Of a stretch of DNA of 35,003 bases, positions 7,860 to 15,313 are shown in pieces. Numbering within the stretch: position 1 is the stretch's first letter; every line of letters starts with the position of its first letter. The DNA comes from Novosphingobium aquimarinum. GTDB lineage: Bacteria > Pseudomonadota > Alphaproteobacteria > Sphingomonadales > Sphingomonadaceae. Both the position numbers and the translations under genes were made by a program. The stretch lies in contig NZ_WRPO01000033.1 of assembly GCF_009746585.1 (NCBI RefSeq), positions 1-35,003 on the forward strand, written 5' to 3'. The notes below the pieces were generated by a model. That model was not told where the DNA came from and made no database searches. It was given only the letters and a program-made list of their open reading frames with translations.

Positions 7860-8574
7860 GATGATCGACACGATGCGCGGCCTGGGCCTCAAGGGCATGG
7901 TGGCGGCGTACGACGAGGCCGTCACCACCGGCCTCCAGCGCCAGCGCACCACCATGGAGATCCTGACCGATCTGCTCCGCGCGGAAGCCACCCATCGCGA
8001 CGCCGCCTCGATCCGGTATCGCATGACGGCCGCGCGGCTGCCGGTGGTGAAGGACCTGGAGCGGTTCAACTTCGAAGGGACGCCGATCAACGAAGGGCTG
8101 ATCCGCTCCCTGCATGATGGCTCCTTCCTGCCGGCGCGCCGCAACATCGTGCTCGTCGGCGGCACGGGCACCGGCAAGACCCACCTCGCCATCGCGATTA
8201 CCGCCAACGTCGTGCGCAAAGGGGCTCGGGCACGATACTTCAACACCGTCGATCTGGTGACACGCCTCGAAGAGGAGACCCGGATCGGCAAGGGCGGGAC
8301 CCTGGCGGGACAGCTCTCACGGCTCGACCTGGTGGTGCTCGATGAGCTTGGATATCTGCCGTTCGCGCGCTCTGGCGGCCAGCTCCTGTTCCACCTGATC
8401 AGCAAGCTCTACGAACGTACCAGCGTCGTCATCACGACCAACCTCGCCTTCGGCGAGTGGCCTACCGTGTTCGGTGACCCCAAAATGACGACGGCTCTGC
8501 TCGACCGGGTCACCCATCACTGCGATATCGTCGAGACCGGCAACGACAGCTGGCGCTTCAAAAACCGCAGTTAG
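7843..8574 (+). CDS. istB: IS21-family helper ATPase IstB
   Basis: A 243-aa AAA+ ATPase with Walker A GGTGTGKTH (about 106-114) and Walker B LVVLDELG (about 163-170). The tandem ATGs at 7843/7846 lie inside the end of istA (overlap of about 17 bp), the usual coupled arrangement. IstB binds target DNA and recruits and stimulates IstA. The N-terminal helical region (residues 1-70; MRGLGLKGMVAAYDE) fits the IstB family. No frameshift is visible. Confidence 0.95.
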   Translation: MMQRHEMIDTMRGLGLKGMVAAYDEAVTTGLQRQRTTMEILTDLLRAEATHRDAASIRYRMTAARLPVVKDLERFNFEGTPINEGLIRSLHDGSFLPARRNIVLVGGTGTGKTHLAIAITANVVRKGARARYFNTVDLVTRLEEETRIGKGGTLAGQLSRLDLVVLDELGYLPFARSGGQLLFHLISKLYERTSVVITTNLAFGEWPTVFGDPKMTTALLDRVTHHCDIVETGNDSWRFKNRS

Positions 8575-8606
8575 CCGCCACTCTCACCCTAGCTTCAGAA
8601 CGGACT

Positions 8607-8661
8607 TGCGCTGGGTGCGCCTCCGGCCGGGCTACGCCCGACCTCCACCGCACCCAGCGCA
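8607..8661. terminator. Long stem-loop after istB inside the IS right end
   Basis: Perfect 13-bp arms TGCGCTGGGTGCG (8607-8619) and CGCACCCAGCGCA (8649-8661) enclose a smaller GGGC-TAC-GCCC hairpin. It lies about 30 bp after the istB stop. There is no T tract, so it may be a Rho-assisted stop, an RNA-stabilising hairpin or a structural part of the IS end. It could dampen read-through from istAB into the ars genes. Confidence 0.45.
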
Positions 8662-8749
8662 GGGCGCTCCCCACAACCGTTTGCCTAATCTCGAAAAGGG
8701 GGTCCCTCTTCAACGCCGATACGGGGTCCCGTTTGCGCGCCGTTTGACA

Positions 8750-8757
8750 GCACCGGC
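8750..8757. repeat. Right copy of 8-bp target-site duplication
   Basis: GCACCGGC, identical to 6222-6229, sits immediately after the terminal CA of the IS. The codons for P-loop residues Thr-Gly overlap it. Confidence 0.9.
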
Positions 8758-9243
8758 AATTCGGCACGCTCGATCCTCGCCGAGAGCGCCATGAACAAGC
8801 TCGGCCAAGGTCGCTTCCATGCCTTCTCGGCCGGGAGCTATCCCAAGGGCGCGGTTAACCCCGACGCGCTCGCACTGCTGGAACGGCTCGACTATCCGAC
8901 CGAGGGCCTGCGCTCGAAAAGCTGGGAGGAGTTTTCCCGGCCCGGTGCGCCGGTCATGGATTTCGTGTTCACCGTCTGCGACGACGCAGCCGGTGAAGTC
9001 TGCCCGGTATGGCCCGGCCATCCAATGACGGCCCATTGGGGCATCGAAGATCCAAGCCATGTCCAGGGCGGTGACATAGAGCGCGAACGCGCTTTCGTGA
9101 TGGCGCTGAACTATCTGGAAAACCGTATCCGGCTGTTCATCTCGCTGCCGATCGACAAGCTCGAAGCCACGGCGCTGACCGCCAAGCTGCGCGAGATCGG
9201 CCATACCGAAGGCTCGACCACTCGCCGGGGAGATGCGGCGTGA
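8758..9243 (+). pseudogene. arsC: 3' fragment of thioredoxin-type arsenate reductase arsC
   Basis: Continues the frame broken at 6230, from N-S-A-R-S of the P-loop to the stop at 9243. With the 15 codons upstream it would make a normal arsenate reductase of about 176 aa. The Asp/Cys region FVFTVCDDAAGEVCPVW contains the cysteine pair used with thioredoxin in pI258-type enzymes. An internal ATG at 8791 could start a 150-aa product, but it would lack the whole P-loop and so should be inactive. The stop overlaps the GTG start of the second arsC. Confidence 0.88.
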
Positions 9244-9665
9244 CCGACATCATCGTCTATCACAACCCGGAGTGCGGCACGTCGCGCAACGTGGTGGGCC
9301 TGATCCGCAATGCCGGGATCGAGCCGCATGTCATCGAATATCTGAAGACCCCACCGTCGCGGCCATTGCTGGTCCAGCTCATCGCGCGCGCCGGGATCAC
9401 GCCGCGCGAGCTGCTGCGCGAGAAGGGCACGCCCTATGCCGAACTAGGCCTGGGCGATCCCTCGCTGTCAGATGAAGCCCTGATCGACGCAATGATGGCA
9501 CACCCGATCCTCATCAACCGGCCGCTGGTCGTCTCGCCGCTCGGCGTGAAACTGTGTCGCCCTTCGGAGGCGGTACTGGACCTGCTACCCGCACCGCAAC
9601 AGGGCGCATTCGCCAAGGAGGACGGCCAACAGGTCGTCGATGCGGCCGGCGCGCGGGTGATCTGA
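9240..9665 (+). CDS. arsC: Glutaredoxin-dependent arsenate reductase ArsC (R773 type)
   Basis: A 141-aa thioredoxin-fold ArsC with catalytic Cys12 in YHNPECGTSRN. The conserved substrate arginines are in the PLVVSPLGVKLCRPSE region (about 98-113). It reduces As(V) to As(III) using glutathione and glutaredoxin. The GTG start at 9240 overlaps the stop of the preceding arsC (GTGA). Because the thioredoxin-type arsC is split by the IS, this is the only intact arsenate reductase in the window. Its expression may now depend on read-through of the IS or on a promoter within it. Confidence 0.92.
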   Translation: MTDIIVYHNPECGTSRNVVGLIRNAGIEPHVIEYLKTPPSRPLLVQLIARAGITPRELLREKGTPYAELGLGDPSLSDEALIDAMMAHPILINRPLVVSPLGVKLCRPSEAVLDLLPAPQQGAFAKEDGQQVVDAAGARVI

Positions 9666-9668
9666 GGC

Positions 9669-10739
9669 ATGGCGACCGTTCTCGACGCCACGCCGGCTCG
9701 TCCCGGCATCTCCTTCTTCGAGCGCTATCTGACCCTGTGGGTGGCGCTCTGCATCGTTGCTGGGATCGCGCTCGGCCATATGTTGCCCGGCCTGTTCGGC
9801 GCGATTGCCTCCGCCGAGGTGGCGCGGGTCAATCTCGTCGTCGCGGTGCTGATCTGGCTGATGATCGTGCCGATGCTGCTCAAGATCGACTTCGGCGCGC
9901 TGGGATCGGTGCGCCAGCATTGGAAGGGCGTCGGTGTCACGCTGTTCATCAATTGGGCGGTCAAGCCTTTCTCGATGGCGCTGCTCGGCACGCTGTTCCT
10001 GGGCTGGATGTTCGCGCCGTTGCTGCCGGCGGGCGAAGCGCCGTCCTATATCGCCGGGCTGATCCTGCTGGCGGCTGCGCCCTGCACGGCAATGGTGTTC
10101 GTGTGGTCGAACCTCTGCGACGGCGAACCCAATTACACGTTGAGCCAGGTGGCGCTGAACGACCTCATCATGGTGTTCGCCTTCGCACCGCTGGTCGGGC
10201 TGCTGCTCGGCGTCGCCTCGGTGACGGTGCCGTGGGATACGCTGTTGCTCTCGGTCGGCCTCTACATTGTCGTGCCGGTGATCGTCGCGCAGCTCGTCCG
10301 TCGCGCCGTGCTGGCATCAGGCGGACAGGCCGCGCTTGACCGGCTGCTGGCCCGGCTCGGGCCGGTGTCGCTCACCGCCCTGCTGGCGACGCTGATGTTG
10401 CTGTTCGGCTTCCAGGGCGAGGCAATCGTCGCGCAGCCCTTTGTGATCGCGCTCATCGCCGTGCCGATTCTGGTACAGGTCTATTTCAATGCCGGGCTGG
10501 CCTATTGGCTGAGCCGCCGTTTTGGCGTCGCATGGTGCGTGGCGGCGCCCGCCGCGCTGATCGGCGCGTCCAATTTCTTCGAGCTGGCGGTGGCCGCCGC
10601 AATAAGCCTGTTCGGCCTCAAGTCCGGCGCCGCGCTCGCCACGGTGGTTGGCGTGCTGGTCGAGGTGCCGGTGATGCTGTCGGTCGTGGCGATCGTGAAG
10701 CGGACACGCGGCTGGTATGAGAAGGGAGCCGCTGCTTGA
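9669..10739 (+). CDS. acr3: Arsenite efflux permease ACR3
   Basis: A 356-aa integral membrane protein with about ten hydrophobic segments. It has the ACR3 signature around Cys139 (AAAPCTAMVFVW), the conserved cysteine needed for As(III) transport, and the NWAVKPF motif (about 95-101). It exports arsenite produced by ArsC and works as a secondary carrier. It begins 3 bp after arsC, and its TGA overlaps the TTG start of arsH (TTGA). Often annotated arsB, but the sequence is the ACR3 (BASS-related) family, not the 12-TM ArsB family. Confidence 0.93.
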   Translation: MATVLDATPARPGISFFERYLTLWVALCIVAGIALGHMLPGLFGAIASAEVARVNLVVAVLIWLMIVPMLLKIDFGALGSVRQHWKGVGVTLFINWAVKPFSMALLGTLFLGWMFAPLLPAGEAPSYIAGLILLAAAPCTAMVFVWSNLCDGEPNYTLSQVALNDLIMVFAFAPLVGLLLGVASVTVPWDTLLLSVGLYIVVPVIVAQLVRRAVLASGGQAALDRLLARLGPVSLTALLATLMLLFGFQGEAIVAQPFVIALIAVPILVQVYFNAGLAYWLSRRFGVAWCVAAPAALIGASNFFELAVAAAISLFGLKSGAALATVVGVLVEVPVMLSVVAIVKRTRGWYEKGAAA

Positions 10740-11476
10740 CCCGTATCAGCGAGTTGACCGACCCGGATCATCTGCCGGCGCTCGATCTCCGCTATGTCCA
10801 TGAGCGGCCCGCGTTCGGGCTTGGTGCGGGCGATCCACCGCCGCGTATCCTGCTGCTCTATGGTTCATTGCGCGAACGGTCCTTCTCGCGTTTCGCAGTC
10901 GAGGAGGCGGCACGGTTGCTCCAGTTCTTCGGGGCGGAGACGCGCATCTTCGATCCGACCGACCTGCCGTTGCCCGATCAGGTGAAGGGCGACGATCATC
11001 CCGCCGTCCATGAACTGCGCGACCATGCCATGTGGTCGGAGGGCATGGTGTGGTGCAGCCCGGAGCGTCACGGCCAGATCACCGGTATCATGAAAGCGCA
11101 GATCGACCATCTGCCGCTGGAGATGAAGGGGATGCGCCCGACCCAGGGCCGCACGCTGGCGGTGATGCAGGTGTCGGGCGGATCGCAGTCGTTCAACGCG
11201 GTCAACACGCTCCGGCTGCTCGGCCGCTGGATGCGGATGTTCACCATCCCCAACCAGTCAAGCGTGGCGATGGCCTACAAGGAGTTCGACGAAGCCGGTC
11301 GCATGAAGCCCTCCAGTTACTATGACCGCATCGTCGATGTGATGGAGGAGCTGGTGCGCTTTACCGTGCTCACCCGTGGGCACGCCGTGCAGCTCGTCGA
11401 CCGCTATTCGGAGCGGAAGGCGGAGGCGGCAAAGCAGGATGCCGCCCCCGATCTGGCATCGCAGTCGATCGCTTAA
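10736..11476 (+). CDS. arsH: ArsH, NADPH-dependent FMN reductase for organoarsenicals
   Basis: A 246-aa flavodoxin-like reductase. The phosphate-binding loop LLYGSLRERSFSR is at about residues 40-52, and the SPERHGQITGIMK segment (about 108-120) is strongly conserved in ArsH. Members oxidise trivalent methyl- and aryl-arsenicals and reduce quinones. Translation probably starts at the TTG at 10736, overlapping the acr3 stop by four bases. It is the last gene of the ars operon, followed 20 bp later by a large inverted repeat. Confidence 0.92.
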   Translation: MTRISELTDPDHLPALDLRYVHERPAFGLGAGDPPPRILLLYGSLRERSFSRFAVEEAARLLQFFGAETRIFDPTDLPLPDQVKGDDHPAVHELRDHAMWSEGMVWCSPERHGQITGIMKAQIDHLPLEMKGMRPTQGRTLAVMQVSGGSQSFNAVNTLRLLGRWMRMFTIPNQSSVAMAYKEFDEAGRMKPSSYYDRIVDVMEELVRFTVLTRGHAVQLVDRYSERKAEAAKQDAAPDLASQSIA

Positions 11477-11495
11477 GTCGAGCGCCTCGCCAAGC

Positions 11496-11556
11496 GAGGG
11501 ATCAGGCCGACCACCGCCAGCTCTTTGGGTTAGCGCGGCGGTCGGCCTGATCCCTC
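11496..11556. terminator. Large inverted repeat closing the ars operon
   Basis: Left arm GAGGGATCAGGCCGACC-ACCGCC (11496-11518) pairs with the right arm at 11537-11556 (GGCGGTCGGCCTGATCCCTC), giving about 20 bp of stem with a 3-nt bulge and an 18-nt loop. It lies between convergent arsH and the DpdA-like gene and could serve both directions. There is no clear T tract, so the mechanism is uncertain. Confidence 0.55.
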
Positions 11557-11582
11557 TCCGCATCCGTTCCTAATGAGACAGA

Positions 11583-12560
11583 TCAGAGGACCGGACCTAA
11601 GAGATCGCCGGATTCGATCAGCTCACGGATTTGCTGCCGCGCTTCGGCGATTGCCACTTCCCATGGATCATCAGGTCGAGCGGGTTCAGGTTCGGGCAGC
11701 TGCACTGGAAGCCGGCGCTGGGGCTGGCGCAAGCGCTCATGCTGGGCGCGGACCCAGGACTCCATATGGTCCGCCACGACAGCATCGCTTTTAGGGCGGC
11801 CATCGCGCCGGGCGGCATTCCTGGCCGCGACGCCATAGGCCTGGCTATCGATCGAGGCCACGCGGTGGCGGAATGCCGTGAGATACGGAAGAGCTTCGCC
11901 CTTTACGCCGAACAGATGGAGCCTGATGGGCCTTGGAAGAATCCGATCGAGATGGTCGACGACGGCTATCAGTCCTTCGGGACCATGGATTGCGCGCCGG
12001 CACATGGACCCGACTCCAACGAGCCCGGCCCGGTCGATCGTCCCCGATAGAGCGTCGGCGCACCGCTCATAATCCGCAGGGAGCCTTCCCTGGATCACCG
12101 GCATGAAGGTGGAGAGGATTCCTTCGTCGTCGGCGCGCAGGCGGCACTCGATGTTGGAACGAACGGTGCGAGACATTCGATCGAGGACTTCTTCGCGGTC
12201 TCCGGCGACTTGATGCTCGACGCAGTAGTCGAGGCTTGCCCACCAGCGAAACGGGTATGCGGCCGCGAGGCGGATATAGTCGTCTACGGTCCAGGGATAG
12301 CCGCCGTAGCTGACCATCGCGCTGAAGCCCGCACTGTCGAGGCTGAGACTATGGAGGCCTTGGGCATTTTCGAGTTGGCGCAATGACCAACCCACCCATT
12401 CACGCCAACCGCGCCGCCGCGACCAACGGGAGAAGGCATTGGCCGAGACGAGGACGGGCTGCTGCAGGCGCCGAGCCCGATCGAGCAGCTTGCCGTCCGA
12501 CAGGTGTGGCAGCCCGATCATGACATCGATCGACCTCGCTTTGAGCGCGCCGCTGTTCAT
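11583..12560 (-). CDS. DpdA/TGT-like base-exchange protein (putative 7-deazaguanine DNA modification)
   Basis: A 325-aa protein with the motif order of tRNA-guanine transglycosylases: LDSAGF (74-79, like TGT DSGGF), SLDYC (109-113), PVIQG (154-158), VGVGSMCRR (181-189), LHLFGVKG (214-221) and SIDSQAYGVAARNAARR (236-252). The last aligns with the nucleophile-Asp region of TGT, placing Asp75 and Asp238 as likely catalytic residues. The C-x-C-x2-C zinc site of tRNA TGTs is absent. That, and the size, fit the DpdA family, which inserts 7-deazaguanines into DNA. The ATG at 12560 follows AAGGAA. It is divergent from the 164-aa gene at 12589. No preQ0 synthesis genes are nearby, so precursor would come from the host. 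Activity on DNA is inference. Confidence 0.7.
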   Translation of the reverse strand: MNSGALKARSIDVMIGLPHLSDGKLLDRARRLQQPVLVSANAFSRWSRRRGWREWVGWSLRQLENAQGLHSLSLDSAGFSAMVSYGGYPWTVDDYIRLAAAYPFRWWASLDYCVEHQVAGDREEVLDRMSRTVRSNIECRLRADDEGILSTFMPVIQGRLPADYERCADALSGTIDRAGLVGVGSMCRRAIHGPEGLIAVVDHLDRILPRPIRLHLFGVKGEALPYLTAFRHRVASIDSQAYGVAARNAARRDGRPKSDAVVADHMESWVRAQHERLRQPQRRLPVQLPEPEPARPDDPWEVAIAEARQQIRELIESGDLLGPVL

Positions 12561-12588
12561 GGTACGTTCCTTGAGAAGGAGTTTTGCG

Positions 12589-13083
12589 ATGACCGATTCA
12601 GCCGCCACCTATCTTGACCAGTTCGATCTGGACGTGACGCTGCGCGATGCGGCGCTCGATGAGCAGAACCGGCCGACGCGGCGCATGATCGCGAACGCGT
12701 CCATCGGCATGCATATCGAGGACGCCTTCTATTCGGTCCGGGAACTTCGCGAGGCGGTAAGCTGGATCCACGAGGGCGAGCCGGGTGGGAAGCGCAAGCT
12801 CGCCTCGATCCTCAGCAATCCGGCGGGCGACGACTTTCAGCGCTGCATCTATTTCTGCCTCGCCGGCCGCGGCGTCGTCGAGATGATCGACGATCTGATG
12901 TGGCTCGAGGAACTGCTCGAAGCGCGCGGCCGTATCGCGGGCGAAATGCACCGGCGCAGGATCAAGGCTCGCCTGCTTGTCCGGCCCTATGTGGCCGATG
13001 AGCCCGACGGCCCGGTCGTCTCTTCGGCCGAGGATTTCCCGCAGGGTCGGTCGTGGTGGGCCGATCCTGCACTCGGCGTGTGA
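12589..13083 (+). CDS. Hypothetical protein divergent from the DpdA-like gene
   Basis: A 164-aa acidic, mostly helical protein that I do not recognise. The ATG at 12589 is preceded by GAAGGAG; an in-frame extension upstream would run into the divergent gene and is not needed. Visible features are a central segment CIYFCLAGRGVVEMIDDLMW (about 86-105), a basic helix (about 115-130; MHRRRIKARLLVR) and a Trp-containing tail. There is no signal peptide or HTH. It starts 28 bp from the DpdA-like start codon in the opposite direction, so the two probably share a regulatory region. Confidence 0.75.
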   Translation: MTDSAATYLDQFDLDVTLRDAALDEQNRPTRRMIANASIGMHIEDAFYSVRELREAVSWIHEGEPGGKRKLASILSNPAGDDFQRCIYFCLAGRGVVEMIDDLMWLEELLEARGRIAGEMHRRRIKARLLVRPYVADEPDGPVVSSAEDFPQGRSWWADPALGV

Positions 13084-13159
13084 CATACGGATCGACCGCG
13101 CAGAAAGACGCTCTGCCGGTCGGTCCCCTTTTTCTGCGGCGGCCGGGGCCATGCTTTGC

Positions 13160-13190
13160 TTGACCCATTGGCCGGTGCCGGGTGCATAAT
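13160..13190 (+). promoter_or_regulatory. Candidate promoter of the CDF-like transporter with 19-bp spacer
   Basis: TTGACC (13160-13165) and CATAAT (13185-13190) are separated by 19 bp, about 30 bp before the transporter ATG. A 19-bp spacer is the hallmark of promoters activated by MerR-family metal sensors. The spacer has only a loose dyad (ACCC...GGGT), and no merR-like gene is adjacent, so metal control is a suggestion. Confidence 0.4.
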
Positions 13191-13220
13191 AGCGGCGTCA
13201 GTCGAATCGAGGTTGGCGCA

Positions 13221-13859
13221 ATGGCCGGTGATTGTTGCGGAGGCGGATGCGATTCTGATCGCTCCCGGGACGAGAGGTGGGAACGCGTCCTGCTTATCGC
13301 GCTGGCGATCAACGGCGGCATGTTCGCGGTCGAAATGATCGCTGGCGTGTCCGCCCAATCCGCTTCGCTGATGGCCGACGCGATCGACTTCCTCGGCGAT
13401 GCCGCCAACTATCTGATCAGCCTTGTTGTCGCGGGCCTGGCACTTCGCTGGCGCGCAAAGGCGGCCTTGCTGAAAGGGGTGACGCTTCTTCTCGTCGGCC
13501 TTTGGGTGCTCTCGAGCACGCTCTGGATGGCCTATGCTGGGAGCCTCCCGCAGGCAGAGACGATGGGCGCGATCGGAATCCTGGCGCTCGCTGCTAATCT
13601 ATGGTGCGCGCTCCTGCTGTGGCGCCACCGCGAAGGTGATGCGAACCGCCGGTCCGTATGGATATGCTCGCGCAACGACGCGATCGGCAATGTGGCCGTC
13701 GTCGCCGCTGCCGGCGGGGTGTTCGGTACGGGGACCGCGTGGCCGGACATCGGCGTCGCAGTCATTCTAGCCGGTCTCGGCATCAGCGGCGGCTGGCAGA
13801 TCATTCGCCACGCGATGCGCGAGCTCAAGATGCCGCCAGAAATGGCCGCTGCCGAATAA
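13221..13859 (+). CDS. Short cation-diffusion-facilitator-like metal transporter
   Basis: About 212 aa from the ATG at 13221, with about six hydrophobic helices. The N terminus is a possible metal ligand patch (CCGGGCDSD, about residues 5-13). A helix-2 motif (LMADAIDFLGDAANY) and a helix-5 motif (SRNDAIGNVAVV) occupy the places of the metal-binding Asp/His residues in CDF exporters. The usual helix-5 H-x-x-x-D is N-D-x-x-x-N here, and the long cytoplasmic C-terminal domain is missing. It probably exports a divalent metal such as cobalt, zinc or cadmium, but specificity cannot be read from sequence. It is convergent with the nuclease gene (21-bp gap). Confidence 0.75.
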   Translation: MAGDCCGGGCDSDRSRDERWERVLLIALAINGGMFAVEMIAGVSAQSASLMADAIDFLGDAANYLISLVVAGLALRWRAKAALLKGVTLLLVGLWVLSSTLWMAYAGSLPQAETMGAIGILALAANLWCALLLWRHREGDANRRSVWICSRNDAIGNVAVVAAAGGVFGTGTAWPDIGVAVILAGLGISGGWQIIRHAMRELKMPPEMAAAE

Positions 13860-13880
13860 GGCCGAGCCTTTCGCCGACGA

Positions 13881-14393
13881 TCAACGCTCGCAGGTCAGCC
13901 GCTCGCCGCGTCGCCAACGGGACGGCTCGATCCAACGCCCTGCTAAGGCCCCTGCCCTATCGCGCTGCGCGTCGGCAAAGGCGCGACTATATCGCGCCGC
14001 GCGCGCCTGATCGGACCTGAGATATTGAGACTGGGGCACCGCGAGACCGGCACGGATCAGTAGCTCTCCAAGATCGCGGCCGTTCACAGTGACCGTCGCA
14101 ACAGGCCGGTCGTGGCTCGAACTTGCGGTGAGGCTTATGGTCGCATTGTTGTCGCGCAAGGTCCGCGCCGCGAGGTCCTGGGCGGCCTTGCCGCATTCCC
14201 AACATGACCCGTTTCGTTCGCAAAGCTGGCGCCGTTCGAACGCGTCGACCCCGAGGAGGCGGAAATCAGCGGCGATCGTGTCGCCATCAAGCGCTCTGGC
14301 CCTGGCGGTGAAGGACTGCGGTTCGCCTGCGCTCAGTGCGTTGGGCGTGGCCCACGCCAGTGCGGAAAGAAATAGGACAACGAGGGGCTTCAA
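13881..14393 (-). CDS. Secreted thermonuclease-like (SNase-fold) protein
   Basis: About 170 aa from a TTG at 14393 that overlaps the stop of the upstream gene (TTGA) and has GGAG about 8 nt before it. Residues 1-22 form a signal peptide (LKPLVVLFLSALAWATPNAL). The SNase core follows: ALDGDTIAADFRLLGVDAFERRQ (about 34-56) contains the DGDT and R-L-x-G-x-D-A-x-E motifs that bind calcium and activate water. Several cysteines (CERNGSCWEC) suggest a disulfide-stabilised periplasmic enzyme. Such nucleases are frequent in conjugative plasmid operons, though their role there is not settled. It is the last gene of the parB-ardC-DUF6927 operon. Confidence 0.8.
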   Translation of the reverse strand: MKPLVVLFLSALAWATPNALSAGEPQSFTARARALDGDTIAADFRLLGVDAFERRQLCERNGSCWECGKAAQDLAARTLRDNNATISLTASSSHDRPVATVTVNGRDLGELLIRAGLAVPQSQYLRSDQARAARYSRAFADAQRDRAGALAGRWIEPSRWRRGERLTCER

Positions 14394-14602
14394 GCGACCA
14401 TCTCCGCTACGATCTGGTCCCGGTTTGCCGGATCGATCGAAATGCGGAAAGGCTGCAGAGGGTCCCCGGTGTTGAGGATGCTGATCCGCTTTGGATGATT
14501 GTCGAATATCCGGCCGGCGACCCGCAGGGCGTTTTCCCGGCTGCAAAGTTGCTGTCGCTTGGGCGACAGGCCGAACCTGTCTGTCGGCGGTGTCATGGCC
14601 AC
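14390..14602 (-). CDS. Small hypothetical protein of the plasmid operon
   Basis: A 70-aa protein from a GTG at 14602, or 68 aa from the ATG at 14596; AGGAAAGGG lies upstream of both. It is basic and without membrane segments or cysteine clusters, with a C-terminal part (KRISILNTGDPLQPFRISID) that could be a small beta domain. I do not recognise a family. Its stop overlaps the TTG start of the nuclease gene, so the two are translationally coupled. Confidence 0.65.
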   Translation of the reverse strand: MAMTPPTDRFGLSPKRQQLCSRENALRVAGRIFDNHPKRISILNTGDPLQPFRISIDPANRDQIVAEMVA

Positions 14603-14636
14603 GGTCCCTTTCCTGGGCGGTTATAAGGATTGAATG

Positions 14637-15248
14637 TCAAGCGAACACGGTCTTGTGAATCTTGGTGGCGGGCACGACCGTCCAGGCGCGCTCCATAAAC
14701 CGGCTGATCCGGTAGTGCCCGCCGGTCTCGGGGTCCCGCAAGATTGTGCGACGGCCGCGCTTGCTGACGACAAATTCCTGACCGACATGCCCGTCTGTGA
14801 ACTTCATCGGCGCAGGGAACCTGATGCGGTCTCCGTCGGCCAGCTTCCGAGAGCGGCGGTCGAGATTGGCGCGACAGCGAGCGCGCCAATCGATCGCATA
14901 GTCCTTGTCGGTAGGCGTCAGAAGATCGAGGATCCGGGCGGGACAGTCGGCCTCATGCGGTCCCATGGATTCCTCCATGTCCTTATAACCGAATATGAAT
15001 CCTTCCTTGTCTCGCGGGTTCCACCGCACGAGGCAGACGATCGCGAACACCTCGCCCGCTTTGCCGTCAGTGATGACCTGGGTCGCGGCATAGTAGACGC
15101 GGTTTCCCGGGCAGGCCGAGGCAAGCACCTTGAGGCCATGGCTCGAACCATTCTCCTGGGGGCGTTCATAAGTGAACTGGGCGTCGAGATAGGCCCTGGC
15201 GGAGGCATGTCCGCCCATCGAGCTTCGGGGCATATAGAGCCAGCCCAT
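14637..15248 (-). CDS. DUF6927-type conserved plasmid protein
   Basis: 203 aa from the ATG at 15248, which follows AAGGAG; the frame is open further upstream but inside ardC territory. The start MGWLYMPRSSMGGHASARAY is characteristic of a family (DUF6927 as I recall it) found beside ArdC and ParB-like genes on proteobacterial plasmids and ICEs. The central part (YYAATQVITDGKAGEVFAIV) looks like a beta domain, and the C-terminal part is basic (KLADGDRIRFPAPMKF). Function is unknown. It lies between ardC and the 70-aa gene in one transcription direction. Confidence 0.75.
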   Translation of the reverse strand: MGWLYMPRSSMGGHASARAYLDAQFTYERPQENGSSHGLKVLASACPGNRVYYAATQVITDGKAGEVFAIVCLVRWNPRDKEGFIFGYKDMEESMGPHEADCPARILDLLTPTDKDYAIDWRARCRANLDRRSRKLADGDRIRFPAPMKFTDGHVGQEFVVSKRGRRTILRDPETGGHYRISRFMERAWTVVPATKIHKTVFA

Positions 15249-15313
15249 GGCGTTTCTCCTTTTCGATGAGGGTTTGGCTGCGCCGAGCGATGCCGCGCGG
15301 CAATGGGCAAGCG

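Larger units (their letters stand above)
6230..8749 (+). mobile_element. Complete IS21-family insertion sequence, 2520 bp
   Basis: The element runs from TG (6230) to CA (8749), the family-typical terminal dinucleotides, and contains overlapping istA and istB. The left end holds two exact copies of GATCGGCGTGCAA (6234-6246 and 6268-6280) around a CCCCCC-GTTC-GGGGGG hairpin (6251-6266). The right end carries related inverted copies (reverse complement ACGGCGCGCAAACGGGACCCC, with an inner copy containing TATCGGCGTTGAA). The 8-bp direct repeats flank it. It sits in arsC in the same orientation as the ars operon. Both genes look intact, so it may still be active. Confidence 0.93.

Noticed and set aside
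6306..8405. Long open frame of about 700 codons on the minus strand
   Set aside because: Lies antisense across istA and istB, whose motifs are intact; its composition (Arg/Pro/His rich) is a high-G+C shadow.
11583..12560. Housekeeping tRNA-guanine transglycosylase (tgt)
   Set aside because: TGT motifs are present, but the conserved zinc-binding cysteines near the C terminus are absent and the setting is accessory DNA; DpdA-like fits better.
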